From the NCBI RefSeq assembly GCF_014698445.1, contig NZ_JACJSZ010000002.1:1-64000 (forward strand): 64,000 bases of DNA, in the 5' to 3' direction. Shown in pieces: positions 40,852-48,998 of this stretch. This DNA is from Microcystis elabens FACHB-917. GTDB taxonomy: Bacteria > Cyanobacteriota > Cyanobacteriia > PCC-6307 > Cyanobiaceae. The first letter of the stretch is position 1. Each line of letters begins with the position of its first letter. The translations under genes were made by a program, and so were the position numbers. The notes under the pieces were generated by a model that saw nothing but the letters and a program-made list of their open reading frames with translations, did no database searches and was not told the DNA's origin.

Positions 40852-41636
40852 TGACCTACTGCCTCGGTTTCCTTCTCCACAGCGGCCTGGTGTTCGCCTC
40901 CGATTCCCGCACTAATGCGGGGGTCGACTACATCTCCAGCTACAGCAAGATGCACGTGCTGGCGCCGGCCCCCGACCGCCTGTTCGTGCTGATGGCGGCG
41001 GGCAACCTGGGCACCACCCAGGCGGTGCTCAACCGGATCCGCCGCGACATCGAGAACCATGGCGCCGGCCCCAGCCCGCCGTGGAGCCGTCAGGACGATC
41101 CGCCGGCCGGGCCCAGCATGCTCACGGCCCGCTACCTGTTCGAGGTGGCCGATTACATCGGCCGGCTCAACGTGATGGTCCAGAAGGAGTTCAATCCCAA
41201 CCTGCGCCAGGCGGGGGCCAGCGGCGAGGCCAGCTTCATCCTCGGCGGCCAGATCGCGGGCCAGCCCCATGGCCTGTTCATGATCTACCCCCAGGGGAAC
41301 GCGATCATGGCCACCGACGACACGCCCTTCCTGCAGATCGGCGAGACCAAGTACGGCAAGCCTCCCCTCGATTACATCGGCCGCCCCGACCTCTCCCTGG
41401 AGGACGCGGCGCGGCTCTGCCTGGTGTCGGAGGTCGTCACCCGGCGCTCCAATCTCACCGTGGGCCCGCCATTCGAGATCGCCCTGGTCCCCCGCGACGC
41501 CTTCCAGGTGAGCCGGCACCTGAAACTCGAGAAGGACGCAGACGAAATCCAGCGCACCATGGACGTGTGGGACCGCCACATGCAGGAGGGGCTCCACAAG
41601 CTGCCCCGCTTCCCCTGGGAGCAGGACCCCCTCTGA
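40851..41636 (+). CDS. Anbu-type proteasome-like peptidase
   Basis: A 261-residue Ntn-hydrolase of the Anbu (ancestral beta subunit) family. It starts MTYCLGFLLHSGLVFASDSR, so the presumed nucleophile Thr becomes residue 1 after Met removal. TNAGVDYISSYSKMHV and SFILGGQI are typical. Anbu forms oligomeric rings; its in-cell substrates are unknown. ATG overlaps the hrcA stop by one base (TGATG), suggesting coupled translation. Convergent with trpB 5 bases away. Confidence 0.9.
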   Translation: MTYCLGFLLHSGLVFASDSRTNAGVDYISSYSKMHVLAPAPDRLFVLMAAGNLGTTQAVLNRIRRDIENHGAGPSPPWSRQDDPPAGPSMLTARYLFEVADYIGRLNVMVQKEFNPNLRQAGASGEASFILGGQIAGQPHGLFMIYPQGNAIMATDDTPFLQIGETKYGKPPLDYIGRPDLSLEDAARLCLVSEVVTRRSNLTVGPPFEIALVPRDAFQVSRHLKLEKDADEIQRTMDVWDRHMQEGLHKLPRFPWEQDPL

Positions 41637-41641
41637 GGGGC

Positions 41642-42913
41642 TTATCCAGCCAGCCCGTCGCCCAGTTTCTCCGCCACCGTGTTGACGTCCTTGTCGCCGC
41701 GGCCGGACAGGTTGAGCACCACCTCGGTGCCGGGGGCAAGGGTGGGGCAGAGGGAGTCCAGCCAGGCGAAGGCGTGGGCCGTCTCCAGGGCCGGAATGAT
41801 GCCTTCCAGTTCGCTCACCCGCTGCAGGGCCGCCAGGGCCTCGGCGTCGGTGACGGCGGCGTATTCGGCCCGGCCGATCTGGCGCAGGTAGCTGTGCTCC
41901 GGACCCACACCTGGATAGTCGAGGCCGGCGCTGATCGAGTGGGCCTCCTGCACCTGGCCCTCGTCGTCCTGGAGCAGCAGGCTCATGGCGCCGTGCAGCA
42001 CGCCCACCCGGCCTTCGGTGATGGTGGCGGCGTGGCGGCCGGTGGCCACGCCCTCACCGGCCGCCTCCACCCCGATCAGGCGCACGGCGGTGTCCTCGAC
42101 GAAGGGATGGAACAGGCCCATGGCGTTGGAGCCGCCGCCCACACAGGCGATCAGCACGTCCGGCAGCCGCCCGAAGGCCTCCAGGCACTGGCTGCGGGCT
42201 TCCTGGCCGATCACGGCATGGAAATCCCGCACCAGCATCGGGTACGGGTGCGGGCCGGCCACCGAGCCGAGGATGTAGTGGGTGGTCTCCACATTGGTGA
42301 CCCAGTCGCGGATGGCTTCGCTGGTGGCGTCCTTGAGGGTGGCGGTGCCAGCGGTGACGGGCTGCACCGTGGCCCCCAGCAGCCGCATCCGGAACACGTT
42401 GAGGGCCTGGCGGCGCATGTCTTCCGCCCCCATGTAGATGACGCACTCCAGGCCGAAGCGGGCACAAACGGTGGCGGTGGCCACGCCGTGCTGGCCGGCG
42501 CCCGTCTCGGCGATGATCCGCTGCTTGCCCATGCGCAGGGCCAGCAGGGCCTGGCCGAGGGCATTGTTGATCTTGTGGGCGCCGGTGTGGTTGAGGTCTT
42601 CCCGCTTCAGCCACAGGCGCGGGCCGCCCTCGGGCCGGCGGTAGTGCTCGCTGAGCCGCTCGGCCTCGTAGAGGGGGGTGGGCCGGCCCACGTAGGTGCG
42701 CAGCAGGTGGTTGAGCCGCTCGGTGAAGGCCGGATCTGCCCAGGCCTCGGCGGCGGCGGCCTCCAGCTCGGCCAGGGCCGGCATCAGCGTTTCGGGCACG
42801 TACTGGCCGCCGTAGGGCCCGAAGCGGCCGAGGGGGTCGGGACGCACCTCGGGGGCGAGAGCGGCCGGGTCGGGGCTGAGGGGGGAAACGGTGGCGGTCA
42901 CCGGCGGCGGCAT
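41642..42913 (-). CDS. trpB: Tryptophan synthase beta chain
   Basis: A 423-residue PLP enzyme joining indole and serine. PLP lysine in [14 protein letters not shown] (about 105), phosphate-binding GGGSNAMG, and the N-terminal [19 protein letters not shown] are clear. Start ATG at 42913; open frame continues upstream without family similarity. Only 14 bases separate it from the truncated nucleotidyltransferase gene upstream. It marks the left border of the accessory island. Confidence 0.95.
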   Translation of the reverse strand: MPPPVTATVSPLSPDPAALAPEVRPDPLGRFGPYGGQYVPETLMPALAELEAAAAEAWADPAFTERLNHLLRTYVGRPTPLYEAERLSEHYRRPEGGPRLWLKREDLNHTGAHKINNALGQALLALRMGKQRIIAETGAGQHGVATATVCARFGLECVIYMGAEDMRRQALNVFRMRLLGATVQPVTAGTATLKDATSEAIRDWVTNVETTHYILGSVAGPHPYPMLVRDFHAVIGQEARSQCLEAFGRLPDVLIACVGGGSNAMGLFHPFVEDTAVRLIGVEAAGEGVATGRHAATITEGRVGVLHGAMSLLLQDDEGQVQEAHSISAGLDYPGVGPEHSYLRQIGRAEYAAVTDAEALAALQRVSELEGIIPALETAHAFAWLDSLCPTLAPGTEVVLNLSGRGDKDVNTVAEKLGDGLAG

Positions 42914-42927
42914 GCAATTGGAGCAGC

Positions 42928-43170
42928 CTAGGGAGGCGGCACCAGCCGCAGGCCCACCCGGGCCACGTGCCGGCGCAGGGAGTCGGGCAGTCGATGGAGG
43001 AGCGTGATGTCGATGTCGGAACAGGGGCGGTGGCGACCCACGACCCGGGAGCCGTAGAGCCACACCTCCAGCACCGCGGGTGCGGCGCGGAGCAGGGCGA
43101 GCAGGCGCGCGGAAGCCTCCACCGGCAGACCGGGAATGGCGTTGATCGGCTCGGCAGCGGGATCAGGCAT
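42928..43170 (-). pseudogene. Minimal nucleotidyltransferase gene with central deletion
   Basis: An 80-residue reading frame with the nucleotidyltransferase motif [20 protein letters not shown] (about 39-58), which then jumps to [18 protein letters not shown]. In MNT-family proteins (HI0073-like) about 30-35 residues, including the third catalytic carboxylate (KVDL region), lie between these two blocks. Here they are missing in frame, so catalysis should be lost. It could still be translated. ATG at 43170 is preceded by a tiny overlapping frame (43163-43267). Confidence 0.6.
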
Positions 43171-43267
43171 CCGCAGCCTCCGAAGCCGCACTGGCCAGCC
43201 GCTGGTTGAGGATGCGGCGCAGCTCCTGGCAACAGGGCAGATAGGGGTCTTCCACCTCACGGCTCAC
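43163..43267 (-). other. Tiny reading frame upstream of the truncated nucleotidyltransferase
   Basis: A 34-residue frame with GTG start, containing EVEDPYLPCCQELRRILNQR, whose stop overlaps the next gene's ATG by 8 bases. The overlap and helical composition suggest the remnant of a partner gene, perhaps of a HEPN or antitoxin type, but I cannot identify it. Confidence 0.3.
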
Positions 43268-43297
43268 CTGCTCGGCGGTGGATGCCGACGGGGACGC

Positions 43298-43723
43298 TCA
43301 ACCCAGCCGCCGGAACGGGTTGCGCACCTCCACCGCGCCGTACTGGCCCCCATCGCTCAGGTCCTCGGAGAGCAGCAGGGTGCAGCCGCTCTGTTCGGCA
43401 GCCGCCAGGATCGCCGCATCCCAATAGGAGAGGGGGTGCATGGCCCGCAGATCAAGGGCGCGCTGGAGCACCTCCCAGGTGATGGGCTGCACCGTGAAGC
43501 GTCCCCAGCAATCGATCAGAATCCGGGCCTCGTCCATGGACAGGGCCCAGGAGCGGCTCACGCGGGTGGCCTGGACAAAAAATTCCTGGAGCACCTGGAT
43601 GGAGAGGGTCCAGTCGTCCTCCTGCAGCAGCTGGCGGGCCAGGTCGCGCTTGGCAGCTTCACCGGGATCGGCGCTCACTGCATAGAGCAGCACGTTGGTG
43701 TCGAGGAAGCAGCCGGGAGCCAT
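43298..43723 (-). CDS. vapC: VapC-like PIN-domain toxin
   Basis: A 141-residue PIN-domain RNase. Acidic residues expected for the metal site are seen in FLDTNVLLYA (Asp8), VLQEFFVQA (Glu about 47) and LSYWDAAILAAAEQ (Asp about 101), with a late LLSEDLSDGG block. VapC toxins cut RNA and are held inactive by VapB. The putative antitoxin is 12 bases upstream. A decayed homologue of this same gene lies at 53645-54017, at the other edge of the island in the same orientation. Confidence 0.88.
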   Translation of the reverse strand: MAPGCFLDTNVLLYAVSADPGEAAKRDLARQLLQEDDWTLSIQVLQEFFVQATRVSRSWALSMDEARILIDCWGRFTVQPITWEVLQRALDLRAMHPLSYWDAAILAAAEQSGCTLLLSEDLSDGGQYGAVEVRNPFRRLG

Positions 43724-43735
43724 GGCACCCGGCCC

Positions 43736-43999
43736 TCAGGCGGACCGGGGAGAGGCAGCACGGGCGTGCAGGACCTCCCGATCCAGCCGCTGCCCCGCAA
43801 TCACCCCACGGCCCTCGGCGTCGAGGCGTTGAAGCAGCTCGTTCTGCAGCCGTCGACGGCGCTCGGCTTCGCTGGCATCGCCGGCCAGCTCCTCCAGAAA
43901 TCCCTTCACCAGCGCAGAGAGCGAGGTGTTGAGCTCCGCGGCCCGCAACCGGGCACGGCGATGCACCGTCTCGTCCACAGAGACTGTGATGTTTTTCAT
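43736..43999 (-). CDS. vapB: VapB-like ribbon-helix-helix antitoxin
   Basis: An 87-residue protein beginning MKNITVSVDETVHRRARLRA, then AELNTSLSALVKGFLEELAG, a ribbon-helix-helix DNA-binding fold, and a charged C-terminal tail (about 45-87) likely to wrap the toxin. Directly upstream of vapC, so the two form an operon that such antitoxins usually autoregulate. Divergent from the nucleotidyltransferase at 44064. Confidence 0.83.
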   Translation of the reverse strand: MKNITVSVDETVHRRARLRAAELNTSLSALVKGFLEELAGDASEAERRRRLQNELLQRLDAEGRGVIAGQRLDREVLHARAASPRSA

Positions 44000-44063
44000 G
44001 GTTTCACAGTAGCGAGGCCTTCGGGCGGGGTGGACATCAGCTCAGCGCCGGTAGCCTCAGGCC

Positions 44064-44483
44064 ATGGCTGCCGCCTCCACCACTCCATTCCAGCCGCCAG
44101 CGATTCCCTGGCATCGGCCCCAGCCGCTGGCACCCCAGCTGGATCTCGGGCCGGGGCTGGATCCTTGGGTCTGTGGCCAGGCACTTGGAAGGCTGTGCGC
44201 TGAGCCCGACGTGCAAGCCGTGCTGGCCTTCGGCTCCAGGGCGCGGGGTGAGGCGCGCGCGGATTCCGATCTGGATCTGGCCGTGATAGTGCGCACGGCC
44301 CAGCTCACGCCGGAGCAGAAGCTGGAGTGCTGGCGCAGCTTCCGTGAGCGCCTGGGGCCGCTGGGGGTGGGTCTGGATCTGGTGATCGCCGGCCAGGCCG
44401 ATGCCGAGCGGCTGAGCGCTTCCCGCTGGCATGTGTTCGGCGATGTGGCCCGCGAAGGGAAGGTGCTGCATGTCGCCGGCTGA
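44064..44483 (+). CDS. Minimal nucleotidyltransferase (MNT) domain protein
   Basis: A 139-residue protein with the polymerase-beta-like motif LAFGSRARGEARADSDLDLA (about 54-73) and a third carboxylate in GVGLDLVIAG (about 103). MNT proteins pair with HEPN proteins; in MntA-HepT pairs the MNT protein AMPylates and neutralises the HEPN toxin. The HEPN partner starts 14 bases before this stop, but carries an in-frame stop codon. The N-terminal 50 residues are proline-rich and may not all be translated. Confidence 0.82.
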   Translation: MAAASTTPFQPPAIPWHRPQPLAPQLDLGPGLDPWVCGQALGRLCAEPDVQAVLAFGSRARGEARADSDLDLAVIVRTAQLTPEQKLECWRSFRERLGPLGVGLDLVIAGQADAERLSASRWHVFGDVAREGKVLHVAG

Positions 44484-44844
44484 AGATGCGCGGCGGCTGC
44501 TTTCGATCGTGCGGCGCCATCTGCGCAGCCTGCGGCTGACCCTGGATGCCGCCTAACCCGGGGAGGACTGGGGCTTCACAGCCCAGCAGGCGGTGGAAAA
44601 GCTGTTCAAGGCCTGGATCGTGCTGGCGGATCGCCAACCGCCCCGGGTGCACGACCTGGCGGATCTGGCCGCGATGGCCGAACAGGATCTGCCACCCGTG
44701 TTCCTCAAGCTGCAGGTGTTTGCGGTGGAGGCCCGCCACGAAGAGGGCCCGTTTGCGCTGCCCACCAGCCGCGGGCAACTGCTGGATCTGCTGGAGGGAG
44801 AGCTGCGGCGATGCGAGCAGGCGGTGGTGGAGGCCGTGGGCTAA
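44470..44844 (+). pseudogene. HEPN-domain gene with a single in-frame TAA
   Basis: Read from the ATG at 44470, frame 1 gives 28 residues ending LRSLRLTLDAA, then TAA (44554-44556), then in the same frame PGEDWGFTAQQAVEKLFKAW and VHDLADLAAMAEQDLPPVFL to a second stop at 44842. The part after the TAA is a good PF05168-type HEPN domain, and a Tyr codon at the stop would fit. There is no frameshift, so a single base change could have caused it. The gene overlaps the upstream MNT gene by 14 bases and the convergent DUF4276 gene by 4 bases. Readthrough or internal initiation cannot be excluded. Confidence 0.75.
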
Positions 44845-45566
44845 TCCAGGGTTTGGGTTAGGCCCTCCAGGCGGCCGAGCCACTGATCAAAGCGGGGGCA
44901 CAGAGACCTCACAGCCTGTAAGCCAGCCCGTTCAATGGCATCCGGGCCATCCACAGCTTTGCGATAACCAGGAATCAGCCGCCTCAGGCGGTGGCTCGGC
45001 TAGGTTTGGGGTGAATCATTGATCTCTTCCGGTGGAAGGCCGGCGATTTCCGCCTGGAGCGCTGCCAGCCCGAAGAGCTGATCATCGGCATCAAACTGTT
45101 CAGCAAGAGAGTGGGCTACAGCAAGCACCAGAGCTTCGAACTCGTATGATTGAATGTAGGGAGTCAGTCGCCATGCACCGCAGTCATCGCTGGAGCCCGT
45201 GATGTCGCGAAGCAGGGCCCCCTCCAGCCTTGAGCAACGCAGGCTGGAGTTGGCATCACCAGGCTGAAGGGCACGATCCGGGAAGTCGTCGGGCAAGCCA
45301 TAAAGATCACAGAGGGTGCTCACCCGCAGATTCCTTACCGGATCACTGCGCAAGACATTACGGAGATCTCTTCTCCAATCGGCATAGGGATACCCGCCGC
45401 GCACACCACTGCCACTCAGGCCCCTAGCGGCGGCCTTTCCCTTGCCGACAACCGATGGAGCAGCAAAAACACCAAAATGCCCCAGATGCGGGGCCAGAAT
45501 TCGTCTCACGAAATTCGCCTCTGTCTGTCCCTCAACAACGATGATCAGACGAATTGGCGCCGGCAT
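44841..45566 (-). pseudogene. DUF4276 (TOPRIM-like) gene with a single in-frame TAG
   Basis: The first 188 codons begin MPAPIRLIIVVEGQTEANFV, the acidic VEGxTE start of DUF4276, and continue to GLPPEEINDSPQT. A TAG follows (45000-45002). The same frame then continues PSHRLRRLIPGYRKAVDGPD for 52 codons to TAG at 44841, with ECP-like SLCPRFDQWLGRLEGL. In the family EINDSPxTAPSKR...PGY is continuous, so the stop interrupts a conserved block. DUF4276 resembles TOPRIM nucleases that accompany AAA ATPases. Third-last to last gene of the hsd operon, 2 bases after the ATPase. Confidence 0.78.
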
Positions 45567-45568
45567 GC

Positions 45569-46711
45569 TCAGGGCGTCCCTCCGATCACTCCCTTGGCGT
45601 ACAGCTCACGGAGGCTGTAATCCTCAAGCCAGAGGCGAAGGTCTAGCGCGGACAAGCGCTTGAGCTTGGTTTCACCCTGTTCGCGCTCGACTACTATCAC
45701 CTCGTCCACCATGAAATGGTCGAGCAGTTCGGTGGACTGGGTGGAGAGAATGATCTGGGTCTGCCTGCTGATGGCGCGGCAGAGCTCAGCGATCAAGGCG
45801 ATGGCAGCAGGATGAAGGCCGAGTTCGGGCTCATCGATGCTGATCAGGCGAGGGAGGCGCTCGGTGGGTTGCGAAAGCACCGTGATCAAAGCAAGGGCGC
45901 GAAGCGTGCCATCGGAAAGCTGATGGCAGCCAAAGCGTTCGTCGCGATCATCGATCCAATCGAGGCGCACACTGCCATTCACCGCCACCGGATCGAGCTG
46001 CTTGATCGCCGGCGCAATGTGGCGGCAGTGGCGATTGATGCGCTGCCAGGCTTTACGATCGGCAGCCTCATCGCTGTCCTTCAAACGCAGCAGATAGGCG
46101 GCGAGGTTGGAGCCATCGGAGCGGGGATAACGGTCTTCCTCACGGCGGGCGTGGGTGCGCAGCTTGGATTTGCTTGAGGTGTCGTGGAAGTGGTAGAAGG
46201 TCATGCGACCCAGCCACTCGTTGACAGCATTCACCGTTTTGTTGCGGTACGCCTCATCGAGTAAATGGGATTCACGGTGTCCGCCGCCTAGCGAGCCGAT
46301 CGCCCAAGTGGCATCAGGATTGAGCCTCACGGCGTTCTCAGTCTGAAAGTAGAGGCTGTCATCTGGCGCGAAGGCCAGGGAGGCGTCGTAGCGGTAGGTA
46401 ACGCCCTGATCCCGAATCACTACAGCGAGCTCGATTGCCTCTGTGGTTTTGGGGCCGTAATGCAACAGTGCAGCTCCGAAACCTTGATCGGCCACGTAGC
46501 GCTGCAGAGAGCGCGTGCGCAGCAAAGGGATCAGGCGCAACACCTGGAGCAGATTCGATTTGCCAGACCCATTCGGGCCGATCAGCAGGGTGAGGCGGCC
46601 AGGCTCCAGAACCACATCCTTGAGGGAACAGAAGCCGGCCACGTGAATCTGCTGAACGCCATCAGCATCCGCGTCTAGCGCTGCAGGCAACTCGTCAGGC
46701 AACGTCTGCAT
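45569..46711 (-). CDS. AAA/OLD-like ATPase (AAA_21) of a defence-type pair
   Basis: A 380-residue ABC/SMC-type ATPase. Walker A GPNGSGKSN (about 45-53), signature-like QLSDGTLRALALITVL, Walker B RLISIDEPELGLHP, and a switch histidine-like LSTQSTELLDHF. Such AAA_21 proteins occur with TOPRIM-like partners (DUF4276, DUF4435) in anti-phage pairs such as PARIS. Here the DUF4276 gene is 2 bases downstream, and the type I restriction operon is directly upstream with a 17-base overlap with hsdS. Function is inference from context. Confidence 0.83.
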   Translation of the reverse strand: MQTLPDELPAALDADADGVQQIHVAGFCSLKDVVLEPGRLTLLIGPNGSGKSNLLQVLRLIPLLRTRSLQRYVADQGFGAALLHYGPKTTEAIELAVVIRDQGVTYRYDASLAFAPDDSLYFQTENAVRLNPDATWAIGSLGGGHRESHLLDEAYRNKTVNAVNEWLGRMTFYHFHDTSSKSKLRTHARREEDRYPRSDGSNLAAYLLRLKDSDEAADRKAWQRINRHCRHIAPAIKQLDPVAVNGSVRLDWIDDRDERFGCHQLSDGTLRALALITVLSQPTERLPRLISIDEPELGLHPAAIALIAELCRAISRQTQIILSTQSTELLDHFMVDEVIVVEREQGETKLKRLSALDLRLWLEDYSLRELYAKGVIGGTP

Positions 46712-47543
46712 GGCTCTCCTCCTGTCGATCCAGTCTGCCGTCCAACGCCTCCGCCAACACCGCCTCCAGCAACCGCCTGCGCTGCTGACCGGCCTGACTG
46801 AGCTGCTGTTCCAGCTGGTCGCAGAGGGCCATCAGTTCGTCCACCTTGGCGACGATGCGGTGCTGTTCGGCGAGGGGTGGGATGGGGAACATACAAGTTT
46901 TCAGTTTTCCAGCACTAATCCCCCAATTGCCAACAGTTGTTGCGCACTTTTCTTCCACTTCTTCACGAACAAGATCCGAATTGGAGATACAGCGAAAAAA
47001 GGCTGGCTCAGCAAGCCACTCTGCGAGCCTGACCCGAATTAGCTTATCAGGATAAATAAATTGTTTTCCTGAATATCCCATGAAGAGGGAGAGCCTGCCG
47101 ACATAGGCTTTATTGCCGTTAAATCGGCATGCCAGGAGATCGCCCCTCTGCACTGCATATTGGCTAGCCAAGACTTCGTCTATGCCACTAATGAGCTTGA
47201 ATTCACCTTCATCAACCAAGCCGTCAGGCCGAGCAGTACCTGCACTGATACGCAAGACTGGAAAACCGTCTTTGGCATCATCAGGCTTGCGGGAGTATCC
47301 GTTTCGAGTGTCCTCAGCCAACAAGCATGCCAATGGGACGTAAAGCCAAGAACCCGGAATCAGGGAGCATGATTCAGCAAATTCAACAAGCCTCTCACGA
47401 GCAGTTTTGTCCTGATCCTCAGGATCCTGCTCAACCAGCCTGCCGCGTACTGCCAGATCAAGGATGAAGCGCCGCAGCCGTGCCACCGCATCCGGGGCCT
47501 CGCTGATCGTATCGAAATGCGCCAGCAAGCGCTCGGCGTTCAT
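46695..47543 (-). CDS. hsdS: Type I restriction specificity subunit (single target-recognition domain)
   Basis: A 282-residue HsdS. It begins with the conserved FDTISEAPDAVARLRRFILD, followed by one target-recognition domain (about 65-205) and one central conserved coiled coil FPIPPLAEQHRIVAKVDELM. Full-length HsdS has about 400 or more residues with two TRDs, so this is a half-size form; half-size HsdS proteins elsewhere dimerise and read palindromic sites. The TRD-coding part (about 46880-47400) is notably AT-richer than its surroundings. Overlaps hsdM (ATGA) and the ATPase gene. Confidence 0.87.
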   Translation of the reverse strand: MNAERLLAHFDTISEAPDAVARLRRFILDLAVRGRLVEQDPEDQDKTARERLVEFAESCSLIPGSWLYVPLACLLAEDTRNGYSRKPDDAKDGFPVLRISAGTARPDGLVDEGEFKLISGIDEVLASQYAVQRGDLLACRFNGNKAYVGRLSLFMGYSGKQFIYPDKLIRVRLAEWLAEPAFFRCISNSDLVREEVEEKCATTVGNWGISAGKLKTCMFPIPPLAEQHRIVAKVDELMALCDQLEQQLSQAGQQRRRLLEAVLAEALDGRLDRQEESHADVA

Positions 47544-48997
47544 CGCAGTAAAGCCTCCGCCAGGATCGCCTTGAGCTGGTCGCGCAACTCAGCAGCTTGC
47601 TGCTCCGCCGCCTGCAGGCTGGCCAGCAGCTCCTCGGGGTCGCCGTGGTCTTCGGCCACGGTGTGGGGGTTCTTGAGGTCGAGGTTGTAGTTGCGCTCCT
47701 GAATCGTGGCGATCGGCACCCGCCAGGCCTGCTCGGTTTCCTGGCGACCCTTGCGGCTGGGTCCGCCCCACCAGGCCACGCAGCCTGCAAAGTGCTCCTG
47801 CTTGACCGGTCGGGTCATCGAGTAGGCCTTCTGGCCCTCGGGTACGCGCTGCTCCCAGTACCAGATCTCCTCGGTGGACTTTCCCTTCTCGAAGAACAGC
47901 AGATTGGTGCCGATGCTGGCGTAGGGGCGGAACACCGAATTGGGCAGGCGCACGATTGTGTGCAAGTTGCAGTCGGCCAGCAGGCGCTCCTTGAGGCGCG
48001 TTTTCACGCCTTCGCCAAACAGGGTGCCATCGGGCAACACGATCCCGGCCCGGCCGCCGGGCTTGAGCAAACGGATGAACAGGGCCAGGAACAGATCCGC
48101 CGTTTCGCGGGTGCGGAACTGGCCGGGGAAGTTGTCCTGGATGCCGTCTTCCTCCTCGCCGCCGAAGGGTGGATTGGTGAGGATGATGTCCACCTGATCA
48201 TCCGTGCCCCAGGTGCTGTAGGGGCGGGCGAGGGTGTTGTCGTGCTTCACGAAGCTGGGATCCTCGATCCCATGCAGCAGCATGTTGGTGACACAGAGCA
48301 TGTGGGGCAGCGGCTTCTTCTCGATCACCCGCAGTGTGGCCTGCATCGTCTGCTCATCAGCCACCGTTTTCACATAGCGCTCACGCATGTGGCGCAGGGA
48401 GCAGGTGATGAAACCGCCCGTGCCGCCGCTGGTATCAAGCAGCAGCTCGCCGGGCTTCGGGTCGATGCGATCGACCATGAAACCGGTCACCCCCCGGGGT
48501 GTGTAGTACTCGCCGGCATTGCCGGCACTCTGCAGATCATTGAGCAGCTGCTCATACACATCGCCGAAATGCTTACGATCGGAAAGGCTGTTGAAATCGA
48601 TGCCATTGATCTTGTTGATCACCTGGCGCAGCAGCGTGCCCGATTTCATGTAGTTGTACGCCCCTGTAAAAACCCCACGCACCACTTGGGCCCGGTTGGG
48701 ATGGGATCCCTTCAGCGACATCTCCTTGAGATAGGGAAACAACTCCTCATTGATGAACTCCAGCAGTCCGTCGCCGGTGATGCCTTCCTCATCTTTCGCC
48801 CAGCTTCGCCATTGCAGATGCGCGGGGATCGGTGATTGATAGCCCTCCTCGGTGGTCTCCAGCAGTTCGTCCTGATCGTCGATGATCTTGAGGAAGAACA
48901 GCCAGCACAGCTGCGACAGGCGCTGGGCATCGCCATCGACGCCCACGTCCTTGCGCATGATGTCCTGAATCGCCTTAACGGCCGTGCGCGCCGACAT
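47540..48997 (-). CDS. hsdM: Type I restriction methyltransferase subunit
   Basis: A 485-residue N6-adenine methyltransferase. N-terminal HsdM domain (about 5-140), then AGEYYTPRGVTGFMVD, the SAM motif I LLDTSGGTGGFI (about 186-197) and the catalytic NPPFGG (about 275-280). Motif I is usually DPxxGTGGF; here Pro is replaced by Thr and the variable position by Gly. I chose ATG 48997, one base after the hsdR stop; an upstream ATG at 49015 would overlap hsdR. Middle gene of the hsd operon. Confidence 0.92.
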   Translation of the reverse strand: MSARTAVKAIQDIMRKDVGVDGDAQRLSQLCWLFFLKIIDDQDELLETTEEGYQSPIPAHLQWRSWAKDEEGITGDGLLEFINEELFPYLKEMSLKGSHPNRAQVVRGVFTGAYNYMKSGTLLRQVINKINGIDFNSLSDRKHFGDVYEQLLNDLQSAGNAGEYYTPRGVTGFMVDRIDPKPGELLLDTSGGTGGFITCSLRHMRERYVKTVADEQTMQATLRVIEKKPLPHMLCVTNMLLHGIEDPSFVKHDNTLARPYSTWGTDDQVDIILTNPPFGGEEEDGIQDNFPGQFRTRETADLFLALFIRLLKPGGRAGIVLPDGTLFGEGVKTRLKERLLADCNLHTIVRLPNSVFRPYASIGTNLLFFEKGKSTEEIWYWEQRVPEGQKAYSMTRPVKQEHFAGCVAWWGGPSRKGRQETEQAWRVPIATIQERNYNLDLKNPHTVAEDHGDPEELLASLQAAEQQAAELRDQLKAILAEALLR

Positions 48998-48998
48998 T

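Noticed and set aside
45000-45566. DUF4276 as a complete 188-residue protein
   Set aside because: The frame after the TAG continues the family's conserved C-terminus, so the gene is better described as interrupted.
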